Assembly: GCA_021234155.1 (NCBI GenBank)
Contig: JAJEKV010000072.1
Location: 5,809,676-5,873,675 of the forward strand
Reading direction: 5' to 3'
From: Isoetes taiwanensis
Taxonomy: Eukaryota; Streptophyta; Lycopodiopsida; Isoetales; Isoetaceae
Length of the DNA stretch: 64,000 bases
Under the pieces are notes generated by a model. That model saw nothing but the letters and a program-made list of their open reading frames with translations, was not told the origin of the DNA and searched no databases. Made by a program: the position numbers and the translations under genes. How positions within the stretch are numbered: position 1 is the stretch's first letter; every line of letters starts with the position of its first letter. Of this stretch, positions 34,560 to 46,130 are shown one piece after another.

Positions 34560-36058
34560 AGTACCAGAGGTTGAAGGCTTGTGGCCATACATGGGAGGAG
34601 ATATTGATAACATAGATGAAGTTAGTGAATCAAATGCAAGGACTGCAACAGTTATAATCACTGCAACAAGGGGCTCTAATTCAAAGGAGGTGACCAATGC
34701 TTATGGTAATGTTTATGCTAAACTAATAGAAGCTCAAAGCATAATCATAGTCAAGCTTGGCTCTAGCATTTTGTTGAAGGTTAAAGGCATGAATCCTAGG
34801 GCTATCATGAAAAGGATGACATAATCGAGTTCTTCCAGAGGTTTGACAACTTAGTGGCAGACTTGGAGGCTGCAAGAGTGGCAGTTACAAATGACCTCCA
34901 AGTAATGACCATTGCTCGAGCTTTTTCCAGTTATGATCAATTGTCTACATGGGTTAAAAATATTGCTAAGAATAAGGAAGATATTGAGCTTATGGTTAAA
35001 GTTGAACTAGAATAAAAGCAAACAATTAATGTGCAAGAGGAGCATGTTGAGATTTTATCTGCTGGGAAGGGAAAGGGTAGAAGCACTTACTAAGATAAAA
35101 GCAAGTTAGGAACCTACTAAAATTGCAATAATTATGGCCATCTGAAAAGCAATTGTCCTAAGTTATCAAGTAAGAATAGATGTTTCAACTGTGATGATAT
35201 TAGACATCAAGCAGTAAACTATCCTCCCAAGGATTCTGTAAAGAAAAGAGGCAAAAATAGTTTAGGGTTGGTTTCAGAGGAAGATCGAATAGAGGAAGAG
35301 GAAGAGGAAGTGGAAGGAATGTAAATTCTATGAACTTGGCAAAAGAAGTTAACAATGATATTGAGGAAGAAGTGGACAAAAATGCAGAGATGAGCTCTAA
35401 ATCTGAATATTTTCAAGTTTTATCTATACATGAGACTAAAAATAAAGATGATTTGCTTGTCTTAGATTCAGGAGCTAAGAGGCGCGTGATTAAGCAAGAA
35501 AGTGATCTAAAGAAGATGACCAAAAGCAAATCAAGTTATATTGAATTAGTTGCAGCAAAAGTAGAAGAGTGTGGCGTGTTTGAAATCTATGATCTGGCTG
35601 GAAAGCCGGTAGAACTCAATAATGTGTTGTTTGTTCCTTCAATTGTTTGAAATCTAATTTCTGTTAGTCAGTTAGTAGACCTAGGATACAAGGTCTTCTT
35701 TGAAAAGTCTTATTATAACATTTTTTATGTTAATGAATAGCAGTTTTTAGCCAAGGGAGTTGAAAACTTGTTTGCATTCGACAAAATAAATGTCAATGGC
35801 TTAATAAGTCTTATTATTGCTCCCTCTATCAAAGAATAACATGACACACTCACCTAAATAATATGCATTACATAGTCAAGAAAAACATGATAGTTGCAGG
35901 AGAACAAAGTGATAAAAAAATAATGTGTGAAGGCTGCATGTTAAGGAAGCATACAAGGCTCAAATTCAAAAGGTCAACTAAGAGAGCGAAGGGGATTCTT
36001 GATCTCATTCATAGAGATCTGTGTTGTCCAATCAATATTACAAGCTCTCGAATAAAGT
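34560..36058 (+). pseudogene. Decayed Ty1/copia gag-protease-integrase region
   Basis: In shifting frames and through several stops the order is canonical. A gag helix region (FFQRFDNLVADLEAARVAVT) comes first, then CCHC knuckles (CNNYGHLKSNCP and CFNCDDIRHQAVNYP, near 35120-35225). A protease site LVLDSGA (35458-35478) follows, then a NLISVSQLVDLGYKV linker. The GAG-pre-integrase block CEGCMLRKHTRLKFKRS and LIHRDLCCPI end it. The relic stops abruptly at about 36058, where gypsy sequence in opposite orientation begins. Confidence 0.8.
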
Positions 36059-36079
36059 GATGGTCATAAGCTGGAATCG

Positions 36080-36635
36080 ATCAGGCCCAAGGATAACCTG
36101 TGATTGCTGATCAAACGCGAGATCACCCAGCTTGGGCTCAAGGTAGGAGCATTGGGACAAGGTATCAGGCTTGTCTTAGAGAGGTCCATGATGATACTTG
36201 ATCATAAAATCAATGCGAGATAATACTTGAGTATGCCATTGGGCCTTGCGACAGTTAAGCACTCGAGCAGACTGGAAATATTCCAGATTTCAATGATTCA
36301 TATAGACTGCGACCTTATGTGGAGAACCGTCTCCACATTGAAAAAATTAACTATAGCCAACATCTCTTTGTCATAAATTGGATAGTTGATTTCGGCAGTC
36401 TGAATTTTTGCGAGTGATAGGTGATTGGATGTAGCTCATAGTCAATCATCTTCTGTGAGAGGATACCACCAAGAGCAAAATTAGAAGCATCTACTTCGAC
36501 AATATATGGGCGCGAAGGATCTGCATGAGCAAGAACTAGTGTTGCGATAAACGCATGCTTCAGGGTAACAAAAGCAGTTTCTGCTTCCATGCTTCATTCG
36601 AATGGTATATCTTTTGCCGTGAGGCATGTCAAAGG
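36080..36635 (-). pseudogene. Ty3/gypsy RNase H fragment
   Basis: The minus strand encodes AKDIPFEWSMEAETAFVTLK, LAHADPSRPYIVEVDASNFA and LGGILSQ, then after frame slips NLEYFQSARVLNCRKAQW and IDFMIKYHHGPL. These are the connection and RNase H blocks of Ty3/gypsy polymerases (VDAS catalytic Asp; NLEYF). Several stops make it inactive. It abuts copia sequence on both sides, implying nested insertion or recombination. Confidence 0.8.
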
Positions 36636-36639
36636 AAGG

Positions 36640-36906
36640 GAAATCTTCGAAATCTATTCGCTCCAACTTTTAGCTCGAATGTCCACTTGCTCCCAATAAC
36701 ATTTTTATTTGCATGTTTAGAGACAATTTGATAGGTGTTAGTTCCGTCAAATGCATGCATTTCTTCCATCATAGCTTGTTTTCGACTTTTAGATTCTTCG
36801 AACCTAATAGCATAGCTCAAAGATATGTTTGGTTCTAAAATAGCCAACACATGGTTGATATGTATCATTTCATTATTGCTTCTACCACTCTCAATTTTTT
36901 TTTTTT
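36640..36906 (-). pseudogene. Ty1/copia reverse-transcriptase start, interrupted by an L1
   Basis: The minus strand gives RFEESKSRKQAMMEEMHAFD, TNTYQIVS and KNVIGSKWTFELK, the N-terminal block of copia RT (AM..E..AL..N.TW.LV...IG.KWVFK.K). The preceding linker lies on the far side of the L1 at 42488-42650. 36894-36906 is the left copy of the L1 target-site duplication. Confidence 0.75.
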
Positions 36907-36965
36907 TTTGAGAGAATGAAGTTTTTTCCATTAATTATAGAAAAAAAGTACAATAGAGTTCATTG

Positions 36966-39534
36966 TCAATGTGAGAACATGACAATTGAACTGTAGATAG
37001 CTTTTAGAAATATATTTCCAATTAACCATATGATGCTTGCCCCAAATAAAATTTCTGATAATCCTTTCAAGTTGTTGATAGATAGATTTTGGAGCAAGAA
37101 GAGCAGAAGATCAGAAATAAATATGGGAGCTAGCAATGACAGAGTTAGCAATAATAGTTCTGCCAGCTAATAAGCAACTGCCATAGTTTGACAATTTCTT
37201 TTGGATCCTTATTGAGATAATTGGAGACCAAAGACCTTTAATAGATGGATTAGTGGACAAAGGCATGCCAAGAAGTTTGGTAGAGTCATTAGAATGTATG
37301 CATTTAATGTCAGAGATATAATCATCAGAAATATCACCAATAATAACACATTTATCCCTGTTTAATGTACTGAAAGAGTCAATGGTCCTAAAGAAGAAAT
37401 CAATATTTGAAGGATCATTTTTTAGAAAAGTGAAGGTATCATCTACATATTGAGAGATAGTAAGAAAAGAATTATCAGGAAGAGTGAGACCGTGCAGATT
37501 ATTGACATTCTGATGAAAATGAATAGCAGAGGTAAGCATCTCAGCAACAGCAAGAAATAAATATGGAGCTAATGGACACCCTTGCCTTACACCTCTGGCT
37601 AAAGAGAAAAATTTAGTGGGAGATCCATTAATTAAGATGGCAGACTGAGATCTTTGGTTAAGCCCTATAATTAGCTTAATAATTTTATCTGAAAAGCCAA
37701 GCTTAATTAAAGCAAATTCAAGGAAATCCATCTCACAGTATCAAAGGCTTTGGAGAAATCAAGCTTCAATAAAATGCAATTCTGTTTGGTTAAGGAATTC
37801 CAGTGAAGACCCTCCATGGCTGCAATATAATTATCAAGGATAAATCTGTTGGGGAGGAAAGGAGATTGGCACGAGCTGATGACTTTCTGGAGATGACCCT
37901 TGATTCTGTTGGCAATAATTTTGGCACAGATTTTGTAGAAAGAATTAGTTAAAGAAATAGGCCTCCAATCATTAAACTTAGCAGGATTGTCAACTTTAGG
38001 GATCATGGTGACAAATCCTGAGCAAATAGAAGGATGCAAATGATTGAGATTCCAAAAGCCATGAATCATCTGCATCAAGTCTGTTTTGATAACTTCCCAA
38101 AATTTGATGTAAAATTCAATAGGGAGACCATCAGGCCCAGGGCTTTTGTTCTTCCCAAGAGATAGAATAGTGGATAGAACTTCAGCTTCAGAAGGAAGAA
38201 TTTTAATGTCAGGAGAAGTAGAAATAGTATTTAGATTTGGCAAATTGCTCAAGAAATCCTTGAAGTTGCTATCCTGAATAGATTGAGCATTATTGTCCAC
38301 TGGTTTAGCAAAGATACCATTGTATTTGTCATGGAAAAAAATGGAGATATCAATATGGTTTAAAATAGAAGATCCATCATCTTTGACAATAGCAGATAGC
38401 TGACTTCTCAAGACTCTATTTTTAGCCACCCTGTAAAAAATTTTGGAATTACTGCTGTCCATACAAGAATGATATTTTAATTTACATTTAACCTTTGGCA
38501 TCATGTTCCTCAATAGCTCTAATGGACATTTCCAGATTTTCCTCCAACCTATGAAGCTTAGAATTCAAGGGATCATTTTGGAGATTTAGTCTGACTTCTT
38601 TCATCCTCTGAAGATAATTGTTTTTCTCAGCAATTTTGGAGGCATGAAGATTCTTGGACCAGTTTTTAATCCATGATTTAGAAAGCTTGATATTGGAATA
38701 AAAGAATTTCATGGAATTAACAGCTCTGACTCTTGGCAAAGAATTATAGGAGGAGGTAAAATCAGCAATGAATCTGTCAGATTCAAGAAGAGAGCAATTC
38801 AATTTAAATGGAATATTACCAGAACTTTTCATGCTAATGACATGCTTGGTAGATAAGAATTGAGGCTGGTGGTCTGAGATTGAGGTAGATTCATCACTGA
38901 AAACCATACAATTATCCCAAAAGGAATTAGAGAGATTGTTGATGTAAAATCTGTCAAGAGTGCAAAATACACGAGCATTCCCATTTTGCTTATTAGACCA
39001 TGTATATCTTGCAGTGGAGGAAGGGATATAGTTAAAAAGATTCTGATCCAGAAGATTATCCCAATTTGCCCTCTCAGATACAGACATATTAAGATTTTTG
39101 CCACACTTAAGATTCCAGGTAGGGATATTATTGAAATCACCAGCTAAAATCCAGGTTTGACAAGTTTGAGAGAGTAGCCATACATTGAGATCATGCCAAG
39201 TGTTCTCTCTGACCGTAGAATGTTTATGATTCCAAAGGTAAGATCACCATGATTTAGAATGACAGACTGCCAGCTTTTGCAGGGGCTATTGTAAACATTC
39301 TCATGATTAAAATTCTTCCAAATAATACAAATACCCCCAGATGTACCAGAGGCTTCAATCCATATGGAAGAATAACCTGGGCCAATCCAATCACCTAAAT
39401 TGGCACTCAAAATTAGGGAGTCTGAGCTCTTGAAGAAGAATAATGTCAGAATTGTAACTTCTAATTTGAGAGATAGCCCTTCTCCTTTTGAGAGGACCTT
39501 TGATTCCCCTGAGATTCCAGGAAAGAATCTTCAT
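36966..39534 (-). pseudogene. L1 ORF2: endonuclease and reverse transcriptase, frameshifted
   Basis: It begins ATG at 39534 with MKILSWNLRGIKGPLKRRRA, the N-terminus of the apurinic endonuclease domain. This continues IILLQEL, SGGICIIWKNF and SISDHQP (endonuclease C-terminal SDH). RT blocks follow: LGKNKSPGPDGLPIEFY, NDWRPISLTNSFYKI, LKLDFSKAFDTVRW, RGVRQGCPLAPYLF, ISQYVDDTFTF (YVDD about 37438-37449), KLLGMPLS and LLAGRTIIAN. At least four frame changes (near 39410, 39100, 38500 and 37720) break it. The element is 3'-complete to poly(A). No RNase H was recognised. Confidence 0.85.
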
Positions 39535-39574
39535 TAAATGATGAAAGGGAGCTTTGGGAGAGGAGACCAAATTA

Positions 39575-41796
39575 ATAACAATGGCTCCTAGTAACTCTCT
39601 TTGGGCTATTTCTTGTATTGGCTGCTGGAGTACCCGAAATGATTGAAGGCCCTTTAGATGTACTTGATTTGATTTTCTTTTTTCTTTTATTCAGTCTTTT
39701 TTGAGCAGTGGAAGTGGGATTACCCTCATAAGCATTATCCAAAACAGGCTGGGAGGAGTTATTGATAAAATAGGAATCATCATCCCAAGAGTCAATAATG
39801 GATGTGTTGCCTTGAGGACTTCTATTTTCTTTTTCAAGATCATTGTCAGAATCAGTGTTTGAGGCATGAGGACATAACCAAAATTTAGAATTGCAGCAAG
39901 GTGCACAATAAGGTTCAGTGAAAGAATTAGGAGAGAGGTCAATAAGGTCGGCTTAGTAGGGTTGGACAGGTAATGGATCAGTATGTTTAATTATCTCAGA
40001 AGAAATATGAGTAGAGGAGGCAGAGAAATGAGTGGGTTCATTTGGAAACAAATTTGGCTCCAAATTACCAACCAAGTAGTCATCATTTAAGTCAGCAAGA
40101 ATACTGAAATTGTTGGAGCAGATAATACCATGATCATCCTGAGCAGCCACTTGTACTATTTCATTTGCAGCTGTTTTTCCAGTTGTCTCTTGGACTAAAT
40201 TTGTGGTTTGAAAGTCCAGATTGTTTGGATAATTGCACTGCTTATCTGGAGTATTGCTAATATTTTTTTCCATAATTAATGGAACCTCATAATCTGTGTC
40301 AGAAGATGTTTCAGTAGAATGACCAGCACCTAGGCTTTTGTTGTCAAATTTATGTGTGCCAGCATCTACAGTATTGTCTATAATTCTGTTTGAATCTGAA
40401 TGCTTAAGAATACTTTTCAAGGTGTTGTGAAGATCTTTTCCTTGAGCATTCTCGATTTGAGAGAATCTGGATTATTAGCTAGGGAATTCTTTCCTAAGTC
40501 AATGCCACATGTATTATTATGTGCAGCTGAAGAGTTTTCCTTTAAAAAGATGCCTTTGTTGAGAATCTTGACCTTTGACTGACTGTCAAGAACATATGAA
40601 AATTTCTGTGAATGAGTAACATCAGAGCCTTTGGAAGATTGTTGCTGAGCTTTTAGATCTCTTTGTTTAGAGATTCTTTTCTGACTGCCATTAATTTTTT
40701 TCCAAGGAATGAACTGTCTGTTTTCCTGAATACTAGAATTTGCTTTGATAGGACGAATGTAGTCATTCTGGTTAATGAAAACCTCTTTGACACTTGTGCT
40801 GCCTTCATTGCTGTCACACAGATCAAGATAATTGTGTCTTTGATTACACTTTTGGCATAAATTTGGTAGGCCGACCCATTTAAGCTTCAAATTAATTTGA
40901 TTTCCAAAGAAATCAATGATAGGTACAGAAGTTGGAACCGGTTTGGAGATATCAATTTGGGTGAAGCATTTTGGAGGTCTGTAAGGTGAATAATCTGTTG
41001 TCAAATATGAACCAATTGAGTTGAAAATCTTTGAGAAGCAATCTTCATTCTAGTAGATGGGATTAAGATCACTCGTGGTGACAGAAGCAACCTGGAATTT
41101 TCTGAATTCATTCAAAGGCAAGGTGGGATACCATTTAAGGAATGATAGCTGATAGGTATCACAGATGGATTTGCTAAGCTTGAGAATATAATAAGAAGTT
41201 CTCTCACATCCACATTCTGCTAAGAGATAGGGATAGTTTAGCCAATAGATTGAGTTAATTGTGATCCCTTTATGAAGCCTAAGCAAGTGATCCCAAAGTT
41301 TTTCAATTTTTAATCCCACAGAATCAACTTTAACAATGACAGCACATTTTGATAGGCATTCAATTCTAGAGGAAATCAGAGGAGAATTTAATTGAATACC
41401 TCTGAATAGCTGAGTATTAACTAGAGATCTTGATTGTTGGTAAGCAAAGTCTTCAGCAAGAGATTGATCAGAGTTTATTGGAACAGAAGGCCTCGGGACC
41501 ATTTGCAGAAGAACTCCATTGGCATCCAGTGGGGGATCATTGGAGAGATTGTCCCATTGAGGAAGAGAAGTGCTGAAGTGATGCATATCTTTAGCAGAAT
41601 AAACCAAGTCAGAGAAATCTCCAAATTTCAATACTTTGGCAGGATCAGCGTTGAAAGAACTTAACTGTGTCAAGAGCTCGGATCTTTGGTCAGCAGAAAG
41701 AAGCATGAAGTTGTGAAGCAGAGCCAAAGATTGCAAGTTTAGGGTAACCAAGATGGCCAAATGAGAATTTTGAATTTTTTGGGGAATTTTAGCCAT
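39575..41796 (-). pseudogene. L1 ORF1: nucleic-acid-binding protein, broken
   Basis: It starts at the ATG at 41796 (MAKIPQKIQNSHLAILVTLN). It contains a DUF4283-like fold region (VIVKVDSVGLKIEKLWDHLL) and a Cys/His cluster LCQKCNQRHNYLDLC, a degenerate zinc knuckle. The C-terminal half is Asn/Ser/Asp-rich and ends in a basic KRLNKRKKKIKSS stretch. One in-frame TAG near 41050 and a frameshift near 40420 disrupt it. The frame runs to the start of ORF2 with almost no intergenic gap. Confidence 0.7.
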
Positions 41797-41994
41797 TAAT
41801 GCAAGGAAAAGATAAAGGTAGAAAGAAAAGCAGGGGAAAGAAAAGGGGAAATTGAGCAAAAGAAAGTGCAGTGAAGGAAATTGAAGGAAATTGAATCAAG
41901 AACCTTGAGATCTAGGAAAAAAGATTAAATTGGAGCTTAAGGATACTTACCAAATGAATGCCAAAACAAATTTGAAATATATAGTAAAATATCC

Positions 41995-42288
41995 TCATTC
42001 CGAGTAGATCTTGACTAAGATCTTTTGATCAGACCAATTACAAAACATCTTAAACTGAGCTGTTGGAGTGATATTTCTTTTCCCAGTGAATTCGAGAGTC
42101 CAAGCTTCAATGATTTCGTTTGCAAATTCTTCAGAATCCAGAACAAAGGAATATTCAGAGTGAAACAGATGATTAGGGAAGGTTTGTTTGCAGAGAAATC
42201 GATACCAGAGCTCAGAGAAAGAGCCTTGCAAGAAACCCCATGTAATTCTTTGATCCTGCTTCAAAATTGTGAAGAATTTTATATCCAT
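41995..42288 (-). CDS. Short ORF in the L1 5' region
   Basis: A 97-codon frame begins ATG at 42288 (MDIKFFTILKQDQRITWGFL) and ends IKYSE-like at 41995. It precedes ORF1 by about 200 bp. It matches nothing I recognise. It could be a chance frame in the 5' UTR or an ORF0-like upstream frame. Confidence 0.35.
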   Translation of the reverse strand: MDIKFFTILKQDQRITWGFLQGSFSELWYRFLCKQTFPNHLFHSEYSFVLDSEEFANEIIEAWTLEFTGKRNITPTAQFKMFCNWSDQKILVKIYSE

Positions 42289-42487
42289 AGACAGATCAAA
42301 GCAGTGAGAATTAGATGGAGTCCGGCCCTCTACAAGGCCGGAAAGGAATCAAGCAATGGAAGGGATCAATCAAGCACAAAATTGAATTTCGAGCTCCAAG
42401 TTGTGCCAAGAAAGTTCGAAATTGAATAGGACAAAAATTTCAAGAAAATAGGCGCTCATTTTTTTGGTTATCCAAAACACTTCGGTC

Positions 42488-42650
42488 ACCACTCTCAATT
42501 CTCCCATAATCTCTCAACCTCAGACTTTCTTTTCTTCTTATCCTTTTGAATTTCTTAAGTATGTTGCTCACTGTTAATCCCATCATAATTTTGAATATCT
42601 TGTTCCTCTCCTATTTGTTCTTCATGTCTACCATCTTCATCATCCCTTTT
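42488..42650 (-). pseudogene. Copia linker region on the far side of the L1
   Basis: The minus strand reads DDEDGRHEEQIGEEQDIQNY and IQKDKKKRKSEVERLW, an acidic-then-basic stretch typical of the integrase-RT linker of copia elements. It joins directly to the RT start at 36640-36906 once the L1 is removed. 42488-42500 is the right copy of the target-site duplication. Confidence 0.6.
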
Positions 42651-43690
42651 TTTTTGTTGAAGGACGTCAGACTTTAATTAATCAAAGAGTCAAATACAAG
42701 TATAAGTGCAAAGACAGGAATAAAATATCAGTGGATAAGAGATACCCACCGAGTAAAGCAACCTGCCTAAGCATAAGTGCGCACATCCAAATACTCCTTA
42801 AGTCAATTGCCTCTTACGAGGGGCAAGTGAAGAACAATGGTATGACTTTGCAATGTGACCTTGAGCTTCTTGGAGAACATGATTGTCTGCCACATCCAAA
42901 AATTTGAAGTCCAGTCTTCTTGTCCAGATAGTCCAAAGCAACCATCTTGGCTTTGTAACTCTGTCCAAGTACTTGGATAAATTGCCAAAAGCACTTGTTG
43001 ACTTGTTAGTGAAACTTGAAAACGAGAGAACAACCAATCTAAGGTGGCCACACGTAAAAAGCAACGCTCAATGGTCTCAGATTCACACTTGCATATTGGA
43101 CACTGATCTGATATTCTATGGTTAAATTTGTGGACAAGTACATTAACCCGAAGACATCTATGAAGAATCTACCACGAAAAAACTTCTATTTTAGGATGAA
43201 GTAGCTTATTCCATGCCCAAGACCACATTTGCTGCCATTGAAGAGGAAGGAGTTGAAGGGGCCACTTATTAGAAGGAGAAAGAATATATGTATCAAGCAA
43301 CAACTTATACATAGAGTTCACAAGTTTGCACTCCTTAACCTCCTCATGACAAACCCATATTAACGTATCTTCTTGGTGTGGCAGAATAGGCTGTAGATAG
43401 TCAATAACTTTTTGCCAGAGAGTTCTATCCTATCGCCCCAACAAAAGCTTTAACTAAAATGCCTCCCGTAACAGCAGCTGGCATGAGTCACACCATGCTG
43501 CAATTGTTAAGGTTCTTGCCATTTTCCACCATCGTTGAATCAATGGGTGTATTGTAAAGCAAAATGGTGCATTATCGGCCATTGGGATCCATCAACAAGG
43601 TGCTTCAACTGATCACAAGCTATTAGACTGATGTGAAATAATGTTTTGACTATCTGCCAAGAATCTAACGATCCCTTTAAAAATGGAGAA
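42651..43690 (-). mobile_element. LINE 3' fragment with RT zinc-binding region
   Basis: A T run at 42647-42655 marks the poly(A) end. The minus strand shows a broken zf-RVT-like sequence: FRGRFFIDVFGLMYLSTNLT, then ISVQYASVNLRPLSVAFYVWPP with the spacing of the C..C...E...HL...C block, in shifted frames with stops. It is 5'-truncated near 43690. No convincing target-site duplication was found. Confidence 0.6.
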
Positions 43691-43703
43691 GCATTATGAA
43701 TAT

Positions 43704-43842
43704 CTAGCATAATAACAGGGGGTTCCCTTTGTATTTTTGTACGATTTTCACCGAGGTTTTTCTATGATTTGTTTGTCGTATTCATCTAGATGTACTAAAT
43801 AGTATTTCTAGAGTGCTCCTTGTCTTGGCCATTGATTTTCGA
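43704..43842 (+). repeat. Dispersed repeat, copy 2
   Basis: It shares GCATAATAACAGGGGGTT, TTTTTGTACGATTTTCACCG and TCTAGAGTGC in the same order with 17430-17562, about 26 kb away, at roughly 75-80% similarity by eye. Confidence 0.7.
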
Positions 43843-43849
43843 TGAGAGG

Positions 43850-44880
43850 CATAATTGTATGGTCGTGATTGAATCTCCATTTTTCTATTTACATCCCTAC
43901 TATGTTTTATTCTTGGCGGCATGCAAACCCTAGTGCAATAATATTTTAGGGTTTTTGCTTCTTGTAAGCGGACTCACATATAGAAGCAAACTGACAAATC
44001 GATTGGATTGTTTATGCTATACTGGCCGAAGATTCTGTACCGGATTTGAAGTCCAAATTTGGTAGCGGTTGAGTGAGGATCTTGTATCAGACAAAGAGTT
44101 TGGATATAACATTGGCTGATTGAGGTACTTGTATCGGCTTTGGAGTAGTGTGAAATCCGGATTTGCCAGCAGCGTTACCTTAGGTTATAGTCGACTTGGT
44201 GTTCGATTTGCATTTTGCACTGCTCTCATGTGATCCAGAACAGTGCCATTTTGTCTACATCTAGATCCAGCTGGAGGTTCCACAGCAGTAAGCAAAGTCA
44301 GTAAAGCAATTGATACATAGTTGCAGAACAGGGTTTTGTATGCAGATGGCAGTAGAAGTAGAAGTAGAAATTGATGGCCATATTCTGGTAAATCTATTCT
44401 TTTTGTGTTTGCTTGCTTAAAATAAGTGCTTGGTTTTTGTATCTGTTAACAGGATCTAGGAGTCTTTTAAAGCAAGGAAATTTGGCCATGAATCATCAAG
44501 TGCATTATATTTCTTTTAGCTCTTTATGGATTAAATATGTAAGCAAGCATATTTTGTTGCTCTTTCCTTAGATTAGCTAATATTGCCACAAGGATATGAA
44601 TGGGATACTTGATTTTATTATGAGTTCTGCAAATAAGAATTTCCATCATCTGCATGGCACTCATGTCTATAAGGTACGGGAATGTCTGAAATAAAATTGT
44701 GTTCTTGGCAGAAAATGTTTCATCAGAGTAGAGAGACCATAAAGCATTTTGTAAGATCCCATTTCGACATTTCTTCCTTCCTTTTATAGACCAGCGAGTC
44801 TGGGCCAAGGATCAACTTCCATGGTTTCTTGCTTTTTTCCTCAGATTGGGCAATGTTTGCCACAGTCCATATTACAAACG
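43850..44880. other. Gene-free stretch
   Basis: No domain or intact exon recognised. Some phrases recur near 45180-45260 (CATTTCTTCCTTC). Confidence 0.35.
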
Positions 44881-44904
44881 GGATATGGATCAGAAAGTTT
44901 CATA

Positions 44905-45085
44905 AAGTAACGGCATCTCGTATGCTTTGCAATGATACTGGGCAGTATACCTTCTCCAACAAAAAAGTGTTATATTGTTTGTTTTTATTGTAAAACAAAC
45001 CATCTTGTATGCTTTGCAATGATATGAGACAATATATCTTCTCCAACAAAAAAGTGTTATATTGTTTGCTTTTACTGCAAAACAA
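44905..45085. repeat. Tandem duplication, period 87 bp
   Basis: Two copies of CTTGTATGCTTTGCAATGATA...TTCTCCAACAAAAAAGTGTTATATTGTTTG.TTTTA follow each other. The period is a multiple of three, which explains a doubled peptide in the minus-strand frames. I see no evidence that it is translated. Confidence 0.85.
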
Positions 45086-45089
45086 ATCA

Positions 45090-45695
45090 TTTATAAGAAG
45101 GCAGCTCTCTCAGCTTTAGCACTTTAGCAGTATCTGTTCAATATGGTGGAAACATTAGTTGTATTTATTAGTAACGAGATGGTGAAGCATTTGGTGAGAT
45201 CTCAATCATAGTAAAAGATGGTGAAGCATTTGGTGAAATCTCATTTGGGCATTTCTTCCTTCTAAGAATCATCTTTTCACTTGTTCAAAATTATCTTAAC
45301 TCTTGTTATAGTTTACTTTTGAAGGGGCATGTATGGACTCTGACATTCCTTGCTGGCAACTACCATATAAATCTTTGCAATACATTCATCCTACAACGAC
45401 CCAGTTTACAGCAACACACCTCCACATGCTTTGCATATTCTAGCCAAAAGTAGCACGTGGACCTCTTATGGAAAGAGCATAAACTTGTGGACTGGGTTTA
45501 TGACCTAGGTATTTTCCAATGTTAATAAGTGGCTAATAATTCCACATTTCACATTATATTCATTGTACCATTATATTTGTTGTAGTCCATATTGAAGGCT
45601 ACATGTGTTCAACTACAATACCCAAGCTTCTGAGTAATTAATGTCTAGACCGTTAAAATTTACCGTGTTTGCTTTTGTTAGTTGCCGAAGGGCCC
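45090..45695. other. Gene-free stretch
   Basis: It contains a short duplication of GATGGTGAAGCATTTGGTGA at 45179 and 45219. No other structure was seen. Confidence 0.4.
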
Positions 45696-46130
45696 AATTT
45701 TTTTTTTTTTTTTTTTTTTTTTGTAAAACAACCACCATTAACATTAATCAACACAAACCATTACTCCAACACTTTTAAATTAAAATCGCCCTAAAACCCC
45801 ATTTGATTTAGGTTCACATTCACATGGGAGGTGACATAGGGCAGCGAGAGTCCCTTTAGTCGTATAATACATGTATAAAATCAAAACTATTCAGTAAATA
45901 CCCTCAAATCTTATAGTATTTTGTAAACCTGAATATACCGTACACAAAAATTTGTACAAGCATACCCCACAAGCGAGAATCGTTATGTACAGTCTGCATC
46001 GAGGAATAAAGGGCAAATATGCCCATCCAACAGCCCTGGAGTTACCCCCGTGTGAATATGCACTCAAACCAAAGGGGGTTTTAGGGGATTTTAATTTAAA
46101 AGTGTTGGATGTAAGTTTGCGTTAATGGTA
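45696..46130. mobile_element. Foldback element, copy 2, beside a long T run
   Basis: A T run at 45696-45722 precedes the left arm (45723-45835: ACACTTTTAAATTAAAATCG...TTCACATTCACATGGGAGGTG). The inverted right arm is 46032-46130. The centre shares ATCTTATAGTATTTTG, GCATACCCCACAA.CGAG and AAATATGCC.ATCCAACAGC with the copy at 18456-18985. The outer 30-bp repeats are reduced to one diverged unit. Confidence 0.75.

Larger units (their letters stand above)
36907..42487 (-). mobile_element. Near full-length L1-like LINE with 13-bp target-site duplication
   Basis: The element reads on the minus strand: 5' region, ORF1, ORF2, poly(A) (T run ending 36910). ACCACTCTCAATT at 36894-36906 is repeated at 42488-42500, framing the insertion. 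At about 5.6 kb it retains both open reading frames, but stops and frameshifts show it is no longer active. It sits inside a copia RT region in the same orientation. Confidence 0.9.

Noticed and set aside
36481-36666. Minus-strand 61-codon frame
   Set aside because: It overlaps the gypsy RNase H block in another frame and has no motif of its own.
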